64,000 bases of DNA from Bradyrhizobium sp. SK17 (GTDB lineage: Bacteria > Pseudomonadota > Alphaproteobacteria > Rhizobiales > Xanthobacteraceae): NCBI RefSeq assembly GCF_002831585.1, contig NZ_CP025113.1, positions 3,549,001-3,613,000 of the forward strand, given 5' to 3'. Numbering within the stretch: position 1 is the first letter of the stretch; the number at the start of each line of letters is the position of its first letter. The notes beneath the pieces were generated by a model, which saw only the letters and a program-made list of their open reading frames with translations, was not told the DNA's origin and ran no database searches. Below are positions 43,980 through 51,659 of this stretch, one piece after another. Position numbers and translations under genes: made by a program.

Positions 43980-44350
43980 CGCCTGCTCCCTCCGGCGGGT
44001 CCGGCCCGCCTGTCCTTGTCGCAGCCGCCATAACGGCGTCGCTTGAGGGAGTGTCGCAAGCTTCGTGCCAGAGCACGTTTGGCGATCATGGCTCCGTAAG
44101 CATCTGAATATTCAAGGTAACACTGAGCAATGTGAGGTTGATCAGAGCTCGGTCAATGTCGATATGCCTATTTTATAGGCGATATATCGCCGTTGTATGC
44201 AATGGCGTTAAGCAGTCGGTAACCGGCCGGCGGCGGCTACCGGCGTGGTTGGGGTTCGGTGATTTGCCGGCTGGTCAATCGGATCGGGCCTGCTACGAGT
44301 GAGGCCATGCAGCCGGACTTCGGGGCCGGGTTGGACTGATGGGAAAGACC
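43980..44350. promoter_or_regulatory. Divergent control region between the BMP operon and the M20 gene, with two palindromes
   Basis: A 371-nt A/T-richer gap. GCCTAT-TTT-ATAGGC (44166-44180) and the perfect 14-bp palindrome GGCGATATATCGCC (44178-44191) overlap by three bases, about 160 nt from the M20 start and 190 nt from the binding-protein start. They may be operators of an unseen regulator shared by both units. No regulator gene is adjacent. Confidence 0.5.
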
Positions 44351-45601
44351 ATGAGCGAGAACAAGCCGTCCGCCCTTGGCGCCGAGATCGTGGCGCGGAT
44401 CGATCAGCTCGCGGCGATCTCAGAGACTTCAGAGCATCTGGCCCGCGTCTTCCTCACGCCCGAACACCGCAAGGCGGCCGATCTGATCCTGTCCTGGATG
44501 CGCGAGGCCGGCATGAGCGCGCATCTCGATGCGATCGGCAATGTCTGCGGCCGTTATGAGGGCGAGCGGCCGGGGCTGCCGGCGCTGGTGCTTGGCTCGC
44601 ATTACGACACCGTGCGCGATGCCGGCCGATGGGACGGCCCGCTTGGCGTCATCACCGCGATCGCCTGCGTCGCCGATCTGAACCGGCGCGGCAGGCGGTT
44701 GCCGTTCGCGATCGAGATCGTCGGCTTCGCCGACGAGGAGGGCGTGCGCTTCGCCTCGACCCTGCTCGGCAGCCGCGCGGTGGCCGGCACGTTCGACGAG
44801 AGCGTGCTCAACAGCCGCGATCGCGCCGGCATATCGATGCGCGATGCGCTGATCGCCTTCGGGCTCGATCCCGATCATATCGGCAAGGCGGCCCGCGCGC
44901 GCCGCGAACTGCTCGGCTATGTCGAGCTGCATATCGAGCAGGGCCCGGTGCTCGAACAGAAGGAGCTGCCGGTCGGCGTCGTCAGCGCGATTTCAGGCGC
45001 GACCCGGCTCGCCGCCAACCTCACCGGCGTTGCGGGCCATGCCGGCACCGTGCCGATGCCGTTGCGGCGCGATGCGCTTGCAGGCGCCGCCGAATGCATC
45101 GTTGCGATCGAGCAGTTTTGCAGGAGCGACGATTCTGGCCTGGTCGGCACCGTCGGCCATATCGACGCCATGCCCGGCGCCACCAACGTGATCCCGGGCA
45201 AGGTGTCGTTCACGATGGACATCCGCTCGCAGAGCGACATGCATCGCAAACGCGCCGTCGCCGACATCGTGCGGCAGGTCGAGGTGATCGCCAGGCGGCG
45301 CGAACTCGGTTTGCAGATCGACGTCACCCACGAGAACCGCAGCGTGCCCTGCGCGCCCTGGCTGAAGACGCAGCTCGCGGCCGCCGTCGCCGCCGAGGGG
45401 CACGCCGTGTTCGAACTGCCGAGCGGGGCAGGGCACGACGGCATGGCGATGGTCGATGTCGCCGATATCGGCATGATCTTCGTGCGCTGCCGCGGCGGCG
45501 TCAGCCACAATCCGGCCGAGCATGTCGCGCTGGAAGACGCCAACACCGGCGTGCTTGTGCTGCTGCGATTTGTCGAGAATTTCCGAGCGCAGGCTGGTTG
45601 A
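44351..45601 (+). CDS. M20-family amidohydrolase, allantoate amidohydrolase-like
   Basis: 416 residues. The AllC/HyuC hydantoinase-carbamoylase subfamily pattern is clear: GSHYDTVRDAGRWDGPLGV (His and Asp metal ligands), FADEEGVRF (Glu-Glu), LHIEQGPVLE and a lid domain with VAGHAGTVPM; the last metal His is in GVSHNPAEH. The DAGRWDG wording fits allantoate amidohydrolase better than N-carbamoyl-amino-acid hydrolase. It would release ammonia from allantoate, the product of PuuE. ATG at 44351 follows GGGAAAG; in-frame ATG at 44339 is possible. Divergent from the BMP operon. Confidence 0.82.
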   Translation: MSENKPSALGAEIVARIDQLAAISETSEHLARVFLTPEHRKAADLILSWMREAGMSAHLDAIGNVCGRYEGERPGLPALVLGSHYDTVRDAGRWDGPLGVITAIACVADLNRRGRRLPFAIEIVGFADEEGVRFASTLLGSRAVAGTFDESVLNSRDRAGISMRDALIAFGLDPDHIGKAARARRELLGYVELHIEQGPVLEQKELPVGVVSAISGATRLAANLTGVAGHAGTVPMPLRRDALAGAAECIVAIEQFCRSDDSGLVGTVGHIDAMPGATNVIPGKVSFTMDIRSQSDMHRKRAVADIVRQVEVIARRRELGLQIDVTHENRSVPCAPWLKTQLAAAVAAEGHAVFELPSGAGHDGMAMVDVADIGMIFVRCRGGVSHNPAEHVALEDANTGVLVLLRFVENFRAQAG

Positions 45602-45624
45602 GACAAGATCTGTTGTGCCAGCCT

Positions 45625-45713
45625 CCGTCATTGCGAGGAGCGATAGCGACGATGCAATCTATCTTTCCGCGTTTGCCGATCGACGGATTGCTTCGCTTCG
45701 CTTGCAATGACGG
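45625..45713. repeat. Intergenic inverted-repeat element, family D
   Basis: CCGTCATTGCGAG (45625-45637) pairs with CTTGCAATGACGG (45701-45713), and inner parts GATGCAATCT and GGATTGCTTCGCTTCG also correspond. This CGTCATTGCGAG element is widespread in Bradyrhizobium intergenic DNA. It sits after the M20 gene and could fold into a long hairpin. Confidence 0.8.
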
Positions 45714-45898
45714 CTGAGGGAGCTGCGCCGGCCGTTTGGCGCCAGAATTCCTGGTCCAGGTGGCCGTTTTCGCCGCCGGAGAAGGAAACTCTCCCCGGGC
45801 CATGCGACGGAAAAGGCCTTTCCAACCGACGCGGGCAAAAGGCATTTCGTTACCCTTGCTTCCGACCCCGTCGTCGCGACATTCTCCTCACGTTCCAG

Positions 45899-46132
45899 AT
45901 GGTCACGATGATGAGCCAATCCACATTCGATCCCTTCGGTGAGCCGGTTCCCGCGGTCGATCCTTCGATCGCGAACGCGGGCGTGTCGAAATGGCTGAAG
46001 ACGGCGGGGACCAGCGTGTTCTGGGTGCTGGTGGTCGGCATCGTTCTGGCGCGGGCGGTCTATTTCGAACCCGGCGTGTTCAGCTTCGAGCATGCCGTGG
46101 CGTGGGCGCAGGGTCTGTTGGCCGTACTTTAG
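45899..46132 (+). CDS. Small hypothetical membrane protein
   Basis: 77 residues from ATG 45899 (73 from ATG 45911, which has no better ribosome site). The N-terminal half is polar (STFDPFGEPVPAVDPS), then a single membrane helix (about 38-58: TSVFWVLVVGIVLARAVYF). The last 53 nt overlap the 3' end of the LysR gene on the other strand. The translated pattern looks protein-like but no family is recognised, so the call is tentative. Confidence 0.4.
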   Translation: MVTMMSQSTFDPFGEPVPAVDPSIANAGVSKWLKTAGTSVFWVLVVGIVLARAVYFEPGVFSFEHAVAWAQGLLAVL

Positions 46133-47051
46133 CGGACGACGCGCGGGGCTTCGCCTTCGTATCCTTTGTCTCTCGAATGATGCCCTCGAACGCGACCGCC
46201 GCCGGCACGTCGAGCCGGCCGGGCGATTTCAATTGCCACAGCGTGCGTTCGATATGGACGCCTTTGATCGGGATCACCTTGAGCTTCCCGAGCCTCACCT
46301 GATCGTCGATCGTCGCAACCGACACGATCGCCACCCCGACACCCGCAGCCACCGCCTGCTTGATCGCCTCGGTGCTGCCGATTTCCAGGGTTCGCTGCGG
46401 CTCGACGCGGTGGGCGGCGAGCGCCTGCGCGACCACCTCGCGGGTTCCTGAACCCGGCTCGCGCACGATCAGGATCTCATCGTTCAGCGACCGGATGTCG
46501 ATCGGCCCCTGCACCGCCGCGAAGCGGTGATCCGGAGCCGCGATCAGCGCCATCACATCGGTGCGCCAGGCCTCGCTGATCAGGTTCTCGTCCTCGACCG
46601 GTCCCTCGACCAGCGCGATCTCGACCTCGTGCCCCAGCATCAGCGCCGCGATGTCGCTGGTATTGGCGCTCACCACATGCAGGTCGATGCCGGGAAAGGC
46701 GCGGTGGAACACGCCGAGATATTCCGGGATCATGTAGGTCGCGATCGTCGTGCTGGCGCCGATCCGCAGCGAGCCGCTGTCGAGGTTGCGCAGCGCCTGT
46801 AATTCGTCCTCGGCGGCGCGCTCGGCCGCGAACAGCGTTTCGGCATGCCGGGCCAGCGCCGCGCCCTCCCGGGTCGGCCGCACCCCCTTCGGCGTGCGGT
46901 CGAGCAGCCGGCAGCCGACCTGCAACTCGAAATCCCGCACGCCCTTGGAGATCGCGGGCTGGCTGATGTGCAGCAGGTCGGCGGCGCGGGAGAAACTTCC
47001 GCTTTTCGCCACCGCCGCGAACAGGCGGAGCAGGTGCAGGTTGAGGGACAT
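46080..47051 (-). CDS. LysR-family transcriptional regulator (YeiE-like)
   Basis: 323 residues. The N-terminal winged helix (about 1-60: LHLLRLFAAVAKSGSFSRAA and LLHISQPAISKGVRDFE) is classic LysR; the effector domain follows (about 90-295). A 30-residue basic tail (TKDTKAKPRASSAKVRPTD) extends beyond the usual LysR end and runs into the small gene on the opposite strand. It is divergent from yeiH with 86 nt between, the arrangement of the yeiE/yeiH pair, in which the regulator responds to sulfite or controls the exporter. Confidence 0.9.
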   Translation of the reverse strand: MSLNLHLLRLFAAVAKSGSFSRAADLLHISQPAISKGVRDFELQVGCRLLDRTPKGVRPTREGAALARHAETLFAAERAAEDELQALRNLDSGSLRIGASTTIATYMIPEYLGVFHRAFPGIDLHVVSANTSDIAALMLGHEVEIALVEGPVEDENLISEAWRTDVMALIAAPDHRFAAVQGPIDIRSLNDEILIVREPGSGTREVVAQALAAHRVEPQRTLEIGSTEAIKQAVAAGVGVAIVSVATIDDQVRLGKLKVIPIKGVHIERTLWQLKSPGRLDVPAAVAFEGIIRETKDTKAKPRASSAKVRPTDPAPTPRHARS

Positions 47052-47072
47052 AACTTCTCTCTATCGGGGCAG

Positions 47073-47130
47073 TCCGAAAAGATATTAGCCAAGGAGTGGG
47101 GTCTGGCGCATAAAATCTTCTCCGAAAAGA
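47073..47130. promoter_or_regulatory. Direct repeats in the LysR/yeiH intergenic region
   Basis: TCCGAAAAGA occurs at 47073-47082 and 47121-47130, 48 bp apart, inside the 86-nt divergent region. They may be part of the LysR binding sites; neither copy sits in an obvious T-N11-A palindrome. Confidence 0.35.
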
Positions 47131-47137
47131 GGATTTC

Positions 47138-48196
47138 GTGCCGGAACAAGAACAACATCAAGGGCAGCAGCAGGGGGCGCTGAAGCGCATATTCCTGCTC
47201 ATTCCGGGCATTCTGCTCTGCGGGGTGGTCACCGTCATCTCGCTCGGCGTCCAGGCCGTCGAGGAGCGGGTTTTCGACCACCCCTATATCGAGGCCCTGG
47301 TCGTCGCCATCCTGCTCGGCATGGCCGTGCGCACCGCCTGGGAGCCGTCCGAGCGCTGGCGCTCCGGCATCGCCTTCAGCGCCAAGCAGTTGCTCGAGGT
47401 CGCCGTGATGCTGCTCGGGGCCTCCATCAGCTTCGCCGCGATCGTGGCGTCGGGCGGGCTTCTGATCGGCGCCATCGCTGCGACCGTCGTCATCATGCTG
47501 GCCGTGAGCTATGGCCTCGCTCGCCTGCTCGGGCTGAAGAGCAAACTCGCGATCCTGATCGCCTGCGGCAATTCGATCTGCGGCAATTCCGCGATCGCGG
47601 CCGTGGCGCCGGTGATCGAGGCCGATGGCGACGACATCGCCTCGTCGATCTCATTCACCGCGATTCTCGGCGTGCTGATGGTGCTCGGCCTGCCGCTGCT
47701 GATTCCGCTGCTGAAGCTGACGGCGACGCAATACGGCATCCTCGCCGGGCTCACGGTCTATGCCGTGCCGCAGGTGCTGGCGGCGACCGTGCCCGCCGGC
47801 ATCGTCTCGACCCAGATCGGCACGCTGGTGAAGCTGGTGCGGGTCTTGATGCTGGGCCCGATCGTGGTCGCGCTGTCGCTATTCGTGGCGCGGCGCCGCA
47901 AGAGCAGCACCGGCGCAAAGGCCGCGTCGATCAGCCCGTTCAAGCTGGTGCCCTGGTTCATCATCGGCTTCCTGGTGCTGGCCGCGCTGCGTTCGTTCCA
48001 ACTGGTGCCTGACATCGCGATCGCGCCGGTGACCAAGACGGCGGCCATCCTCACCGTGGTCTCGATGGCCGCGCTCGGGCTTGGCGTCGATGTCCGTGTG
48101 CTGTCGACCGTCGGCGGCCGGGTGACGGCCGCGGTCACGTTGTCCCTGATGCTGCTGCTCGGCTTGAGCATCGGCCTCGTGCACTTCTTCAAGTAG
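47138..48196 (+). CDS. yeiH: YeiH-family putative sulfate/sulfite exporter
   Basis: 352 residues, about ten membrane helices. Family hallmarks are EALVVAILLGMAVRT, the repeated GNSICGNSAIAAVAPVI and LTVYAVPQVLAAT. UPF0324/YeiH proteins are thought to export sulfate or sulfite, by context with sulfonate degradation and with YeiE-type regulators. GTG start with GAGG upstream. Convergent with the formamidase gene, 3 nt between stops. Confidence 0.92.
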   Translation: MPEQEQHQGQQQGALKRIFLLIPGILLCGVVTVISLGVQAVEERVFDHPYIEALVVAILLGMAVRTAWEPSERWRSGIAFSAKQLLEVAVMLLGASISFAAIVASGGLLIGAIAATVVIMLAVSYGLARLLGLKSKLAILIACGNSICGNSAIAAVAPVIEADGDDIASSISFTAILGVLMVLGLPLLIPLLKLTATQYGILAGLTVYAVPQVLAATVPAGIVSTQIGTLVKLVRVLMLGPIVVALSLFVARRRKSSTGAKAASISPFKLVPWFIIGFLVLAALRSFQLVPDIAIAPVTKTAAILTVVSMAALGLGVDVRVLSTVGGRVTAAVTLSLMLLLGLSIGLVHFFK

Positions 48197-48199
48197 CCG

Positions 48200-49213
48200 C
48201 TACTCGGCGGCCTTCGCGGCCTTGCCGAACATCCGTGTCGGTGCGGGGAAGCCGCATGACGTGCCGTCGGTGATCTTGACCCGGTCTTCCCAGGGCAGGC
48301 GGAAGCGGCCGGACACCATGTCCTGCATGAAGGTGTAGGGGCAATCCATCGCGCCGCCTTTCACCGCGACATAGCCGCGATGCCAGAGCTGATAGATGTT
48401 GTTCTCGACGCCCCAGTTGATCCGCGCCTCGCGCACCAGGTCGGGCCGCACCTCGGCGGTGATGATCTCGTCGGCCCGTCCGGTGGTGCCGTGCGCGATG
48501 ATGCTGCCGTCGAAATTGACGATCATGCCTTCGCCCATCGAGTCGAACGACCCGTCCGAGCCGCACATGCAGACATTGGCGGTTACCATCAGGTTCTGGA
48601 ACGCGTTGGCCTGGTTGGTGAAGCGCCAGCTGTCGCGGATCGGTGCGGTGTAGCCCGCGGTGCGGATCATGATCTCCGCGCCCTTGTAGGCGCATTCGCG
48701 CGCCATCTCCGGGAACATGCCGTCGTGGCAGATGATCAGCGCGAGCTTGGCGCCGTTCGGTCCGTCGATCACGGGAATGCCGATGTCGCCCGGCTCCCAC
48801 GGCTCGACCGGAATCCAGGGATGGAATTTGCGGTAGTACAGCTTGATCTCGCCGTGATCGTCGATGATCAGCCCCGAATTGTACGGGTTGCCGTGCGGGT
48901 TGAACTCCATGATGGAGAAGCAGCCCCAGATCTTGTTGTCGATGCAGGCCTGTTTGAAAGCCGCGACTTCAGGCCCGTCGAGCCGGCACATGATCTCAGG
49001 GTTGGTATCCATCGAGAGGCCGTGCAGCGAGTATTCGGGGAATACGACCAGGTCCATGGTGGCGAGATTGCGCCGCGCCTTGCCGACCATCCAGACGATG
49101 CGCTCGGTCTGCCGCGCCAGATCGGCTTTGGTCGCGACCACGGGCAGTTGCAGCTGCACCAGTCCGATCACGACGCCATTCGGCGATTTGTTGAGACCGC
49201 CAAGTCCGTTCAT
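48200..49213 (-). CDS. amiF: Formamidase (AmiF-like, nitrilase superfamily)
   Basis: 337 residues, the AmiF length. The Glu-Lys-Cys triad is visible: E60 in VVFPEYS, K129 in LYYRKFHPW and C162 in IICHDGM, with the same number for Glu and near-identical spacing to Helicobacter AmiF (60/133/166 from memory). Other AmiF-specific segments are IPVEPWEPGDIG, GVENNIYQLWHRGYVA and RLPWEDRVKITDG. It hydrolyses formamide to formate and ammonia. ATG at 49213 follows GGGAGGACAGG. Formamide can arise late in N-ring catabolism, which fits the ureide genes around it. Confidence 0.9.
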   Translation of the reverse strand: MNGLGGLNKSPNGVVIGLVQLQLPVVATKADLARQTERIVWMVGKARRNLATMDLVVFPEYSLHGLSMDTNPEIMCRLDGPEVAAFKQACIDNKIWGCFSIMEFNPHGNPYNSGLIIDDHGEIKLYYRKFHPWIPVEPWEPGDIGIPVIDGPNGAKLALIICHDGMFPEMARECAYKGAEIMIRTAGYTAPIRDSWRFTNQANAFQNLMVTANVCMCGSDGSFDSMGEGMIVNFDGSIIAHGTTGRADEIITAEVRPDLVREARINWGVENNIYQLWHRGYVAVKGGAMDCPYTFMQDMVSGRFRLPWEDRVKITDGTSCGFPAPTRMFGKAAKAAE

Positions 49214-49406
49214 GCCTGTCCTCCCGCTCATTACGACGCACCGCGTCATTTGCGCGAACGATCGATCCTCGTCCGCTCAGGCTCCCAGCTAGCAACGATC
49301 ATGCCAGCAGCATCGGACGATCGGCAAATCAGCTGCCGGTGATTGCGTAGTGGCACGCGGTTTGCTTAATCAAGCGCGGATCTTCTCGCATTCGGGGGAG
49401 TGCGCC

Positions 49407-50084
49407 ATGGCGAATTCAAGCGGGACAATCGCGGCGGAGCCGGCGCCGATCACGCTCGACTGGAGCAAGACCGCGCTCGTCATCATCGACATGCAGCGCG
49501 ATTTCATGGAGCCCGGCGGGTTCGGCGAAACCCTCGGCAATGACGTCAGCCAGCTCGCCCGCGCGGTGCAGCCGATTGCCGCGGTGCTCGCGGCGGTGCG
49601 CGACGCCGGCTTGCTCGTGGTCCATACCCGCGAGGGCCATCTGCCCGATCTCTCCGACGCGCCGCCGGCAAAGGTTGAGCGTGGTGCGCCGAGCTTGCGG
49701 ATCGGCGATCCCGGGCCGATGGGACGGATCCTGATCCGCGGCGAGGCGGGCCACGACATCATTCCCGAGCTCTATCCGCAGGACAGCGAGATCGTGATCG
49801 ACAAGCCCGGAAAGGGCGCATTCTACGCCACCGAATTCGCTGACATCCTGCAAAAATACGGCATCGAGAATCTGCTGGTCTGCGGCGTCACCACCGAGGT
49901 CTGCGTCAACACCACGGTGCGCGAGGCCAACGACCGCGGTTACCGCTGTGTCGTGATCGCGGACGGCTGCGCGTCCTACTTTCCGGAATTCCACGAGATG
50001 GGCCTGAAGATGATCAAGGCCCAGGGCGGCATTTTTGGGTGGGTCACCGATTCAGCCGCGGTGCTGGAGGCGCTCGGACGTTGA
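49407..50084 (+). CDS. Isochorismatase-fold cysteine hydrolase, paralogue of the biuret-hydrolase-like protein
   Basis: 225 residues. Asp in [10 protein letters not shown] (D28), Lys in [10 protein letters not shown] (K133), Cys in [10 protein letters not shown] (C166) and Q206 in IKAQGGIFG align with the residues of the biuret-hydrolase-like protein at 40137. Yet the substrate-loop region differs ([16 protein letters not shown] against [14 protein letters not shown]). Candidates are triuret hydrolase, ureidoacrylate or another ureide amidase; triuret hydrolase belongs to this fold and would feed BiuH. ATG at 49407 follows GGGGGAG. Divergent from formamidase. Confidence 0.85.
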   Translation: MANSSGTIAAEPAPITLDWSKTALVIIDMQRDFMEPGGFGETLGNDVSQLARAVQPIAAVLAAVRDAGLLVVHTREGHLPDLSDAPPAKVERGAPSLRIGDPGPMGRILIRGEAGHDIIPELYPQDSEIVIDKPGKGAFYATEFADILQKYGIENLLVCGVTTEVCVNTTVREANDRGYRCVVIADGCASYFPEFHEMGLKMIKAQGGIFGWVTDSAAVLEALGR

Positions 50085-50298
50085 AGCGAGATGAGATTGG
50101 GCTGCGCCGCGAATAGGGGCGCTACCTATCGCGTTTGCGGCGCGGAAGCGTTGGGGCGCATGCTCAGGACTCCGGGACGCCCGCTTTTCATGGTCGAAGC
50201 AGACACTCGACCCGACGTCGGGGATAACCCCTCGCAGAAGCACACCGTGCGAGATGGTCACGGTATTATTAGTCATTGGCGACGTCTTCCGCTAAGGG

Positions 50299-51189
50299 TT
50301 GTCGACGATTGGTCCACAACTCTTGGATGGTTTCGTGCAAGTCGGGAGAATTCTTCGCAGTCGCGCCGGGACGTTCGTCGTTATCGGCTGGCTTCTTTTC
50401 GTGGTGTCGATCCCGATTTGCCTCTCGGTCGTTGTGGTTACGGCCATAGACCTGACTTACTTCGCAGCAAGTCCGCAGATCCCATTTGACAAGTACGATA
50501 ATGACGCCTCCTGGATATTTCTTGCCTCGGTTGCTTTTGCCGCGGTTGCGTCTTCAATCGCGCTTGCTTTGGAGTTTCGAGCCACCGCGTCCGCATTGGT
50601 GGTTGCGATTTGGGGTGTCGCCGTTGCCGGCATCCCGGTTGCTCGTTCGTTTGTGAAACCTGGTCCGGAATATTTCGAGCGGCATGCCGGCCAGGAAACC
50701 TTTTGGGTACCTTGGAAGTATGTGGCGACCAGCCCCGGGGTGCCCCTTGAGAAAATGCCAAAGGAGGTTGGCTTCTCTGCGGATCTCTGTCTTTCCAATC
50801 TCTTAGGGCGCGGCGACGTAGGCTGTGGTTTCATTCAGAGTGTCCATGTTTTACCCAGCGAGAACAGCGATGCTGATCCCGACTTAAAATCGTGGCGTGA
50901 ATACCGGTCTCAGATGAGTAGGGGTCTTGACCGCGATGGGTATCAATCGTTCGACTTGAGCTTTGCGCGGCCTAGCGGTCGTACGCTGGTCCATCACTAC
51001 TTCGCTCGCCTGAACTTGAACGGACAGCTCACGCGGCTTGTCGTCTGTCACGTTAACAGCGAGAGATTCTGTATAACTCACGCGCTGGTGGGCAACTATT
51101 GGCTTGGATACCAAGCAGGCTCAGCCGAGGGTGACGAGGTGCTCGACGGCAAGCTCGCGGCGTTGATCGAGTCATGGCGGCGCAAGTAG
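50299..51189 (+). CDS. Unrecognised membrane protein
   Basis: 296 residues if the TTG at 50299 starts it (285 from GTG 50335, equally plausible). Three membrane helices are predicted in the N-terminal 120 residues (TFVVIGWLLFVVSIPICLSV, WIFLASVAFAAVASSIALAL, ALVVAIWGVAVAGIPVA). A soluble C-terminal domain of about 170 residues follows with two or more cysteine pairs (SADLCLSN, VGCGFIQ, VVCHVNSERFC), suggesting a periplasmic, possibly disulfide-linked domain. Its base and codon usage is A/T richer than its neighbours, suggesting transfer. No family recognised. Confidence 0.65.
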   Translation: MSTIGPQLLDGFVQVGRILRSRAGTFVVIGWLLFVVSIPICLSVVVVTAIDLTYFAASPQIPFDKYDNDASWIFLASVAFAAVASSIALALEFRATASALVVAIWGVAVAGIPVARSFVKPGPEYFERHAGQETFWVPWKYVATSPGVPLEKMPKEVGFSADLCLSNLLGRGDVGCGFIQSVHVLPSENSDADPDLKSWREYRSQMSRGLDRDGYQSFDLSFARPSGRTLVHHYFARLNLNGQLTRLVVCHVNSERFCITHALVGNYWLGYQAGSAEGDEVLDGKLAALIESWRRK

Positions 51190-51279
51190 TGTGTTCTGAA
51201 GCCATGGTTCAGACCGACGAGCGCTTTTGGCCCTCAGCCGACATGATGAAGCGCGCCTCTCCTGTCCGCTGCTCTCGCC

Positions 51280-51532
51280 TTAGCCGCCCTTCACCGTACC
51301 CGCCGTCAGCCCGGCCACGATCTGCGGCTGCGCCAGCACGGTGAGCAGCAGCACCGGCGCCGTCACGATCAGCGCGGCGGCGGCGAGCGGGCCCAGCTCA
51401 ATTGGTCGAACGAGATCATGTTGTGAACCGCGACCGGCAGCGCGTGGGTCTCGCGCCCGGCCAGCACGATGTCGAAGACGAAGTTGTTCCAGGAGAAGAT
51501 CACCGCGAGCATGAGGGCGACCGCAAGCCCGG
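51280..51532 (-). pseudogene. Decayed duplicate of the 3' end of the sugar ABC permease gene
   Basis: The 253 nt align with 54494-54747 of the intact permease gene with roughly nine in ten bases identical. A single-base deletion near 51392 (one C lost in a GGGCCC run) breaks the frame, and similarity stops abruptly at 51532. The 5' two thirds of the gene are missing. The last codons still read ALIVTAPVLLLTVLAQPQ and end in TAA rather than TGA. Confidence 0.88.
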
Positions 51533-51659
51533 CTCGCGGTCAGTCCAGATTCTGCATCATCCGCCGCCGGCGGCGTGCGTCGCGAAAGCCGGAGATCGAG
51601 CCCACTGCCGATTTGCGGTCCGTCTGGCTGCGCTGTCGATCGCGCCGGCATTCACACCC

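Noticed and set aside
41764..44076. 770-codon frame covering a permease and the binding-protein gene
   Set aside because: Only its last 369 codons are a real permease; the upstream part is the wrong frame of the binding-protein gene.
50091..50489. 132-codon plus-strand frame before the orphan membrane protein
   Set aside because: It overlaps the membrane-protein gene in another frame, is Arg rich and has no ribosome site.
51280..51651. 123-codon frame at the permease relic as a functional gene
   Set aside because: Its first two thirds are out of frame relative to the intact permease; only the end is in register.
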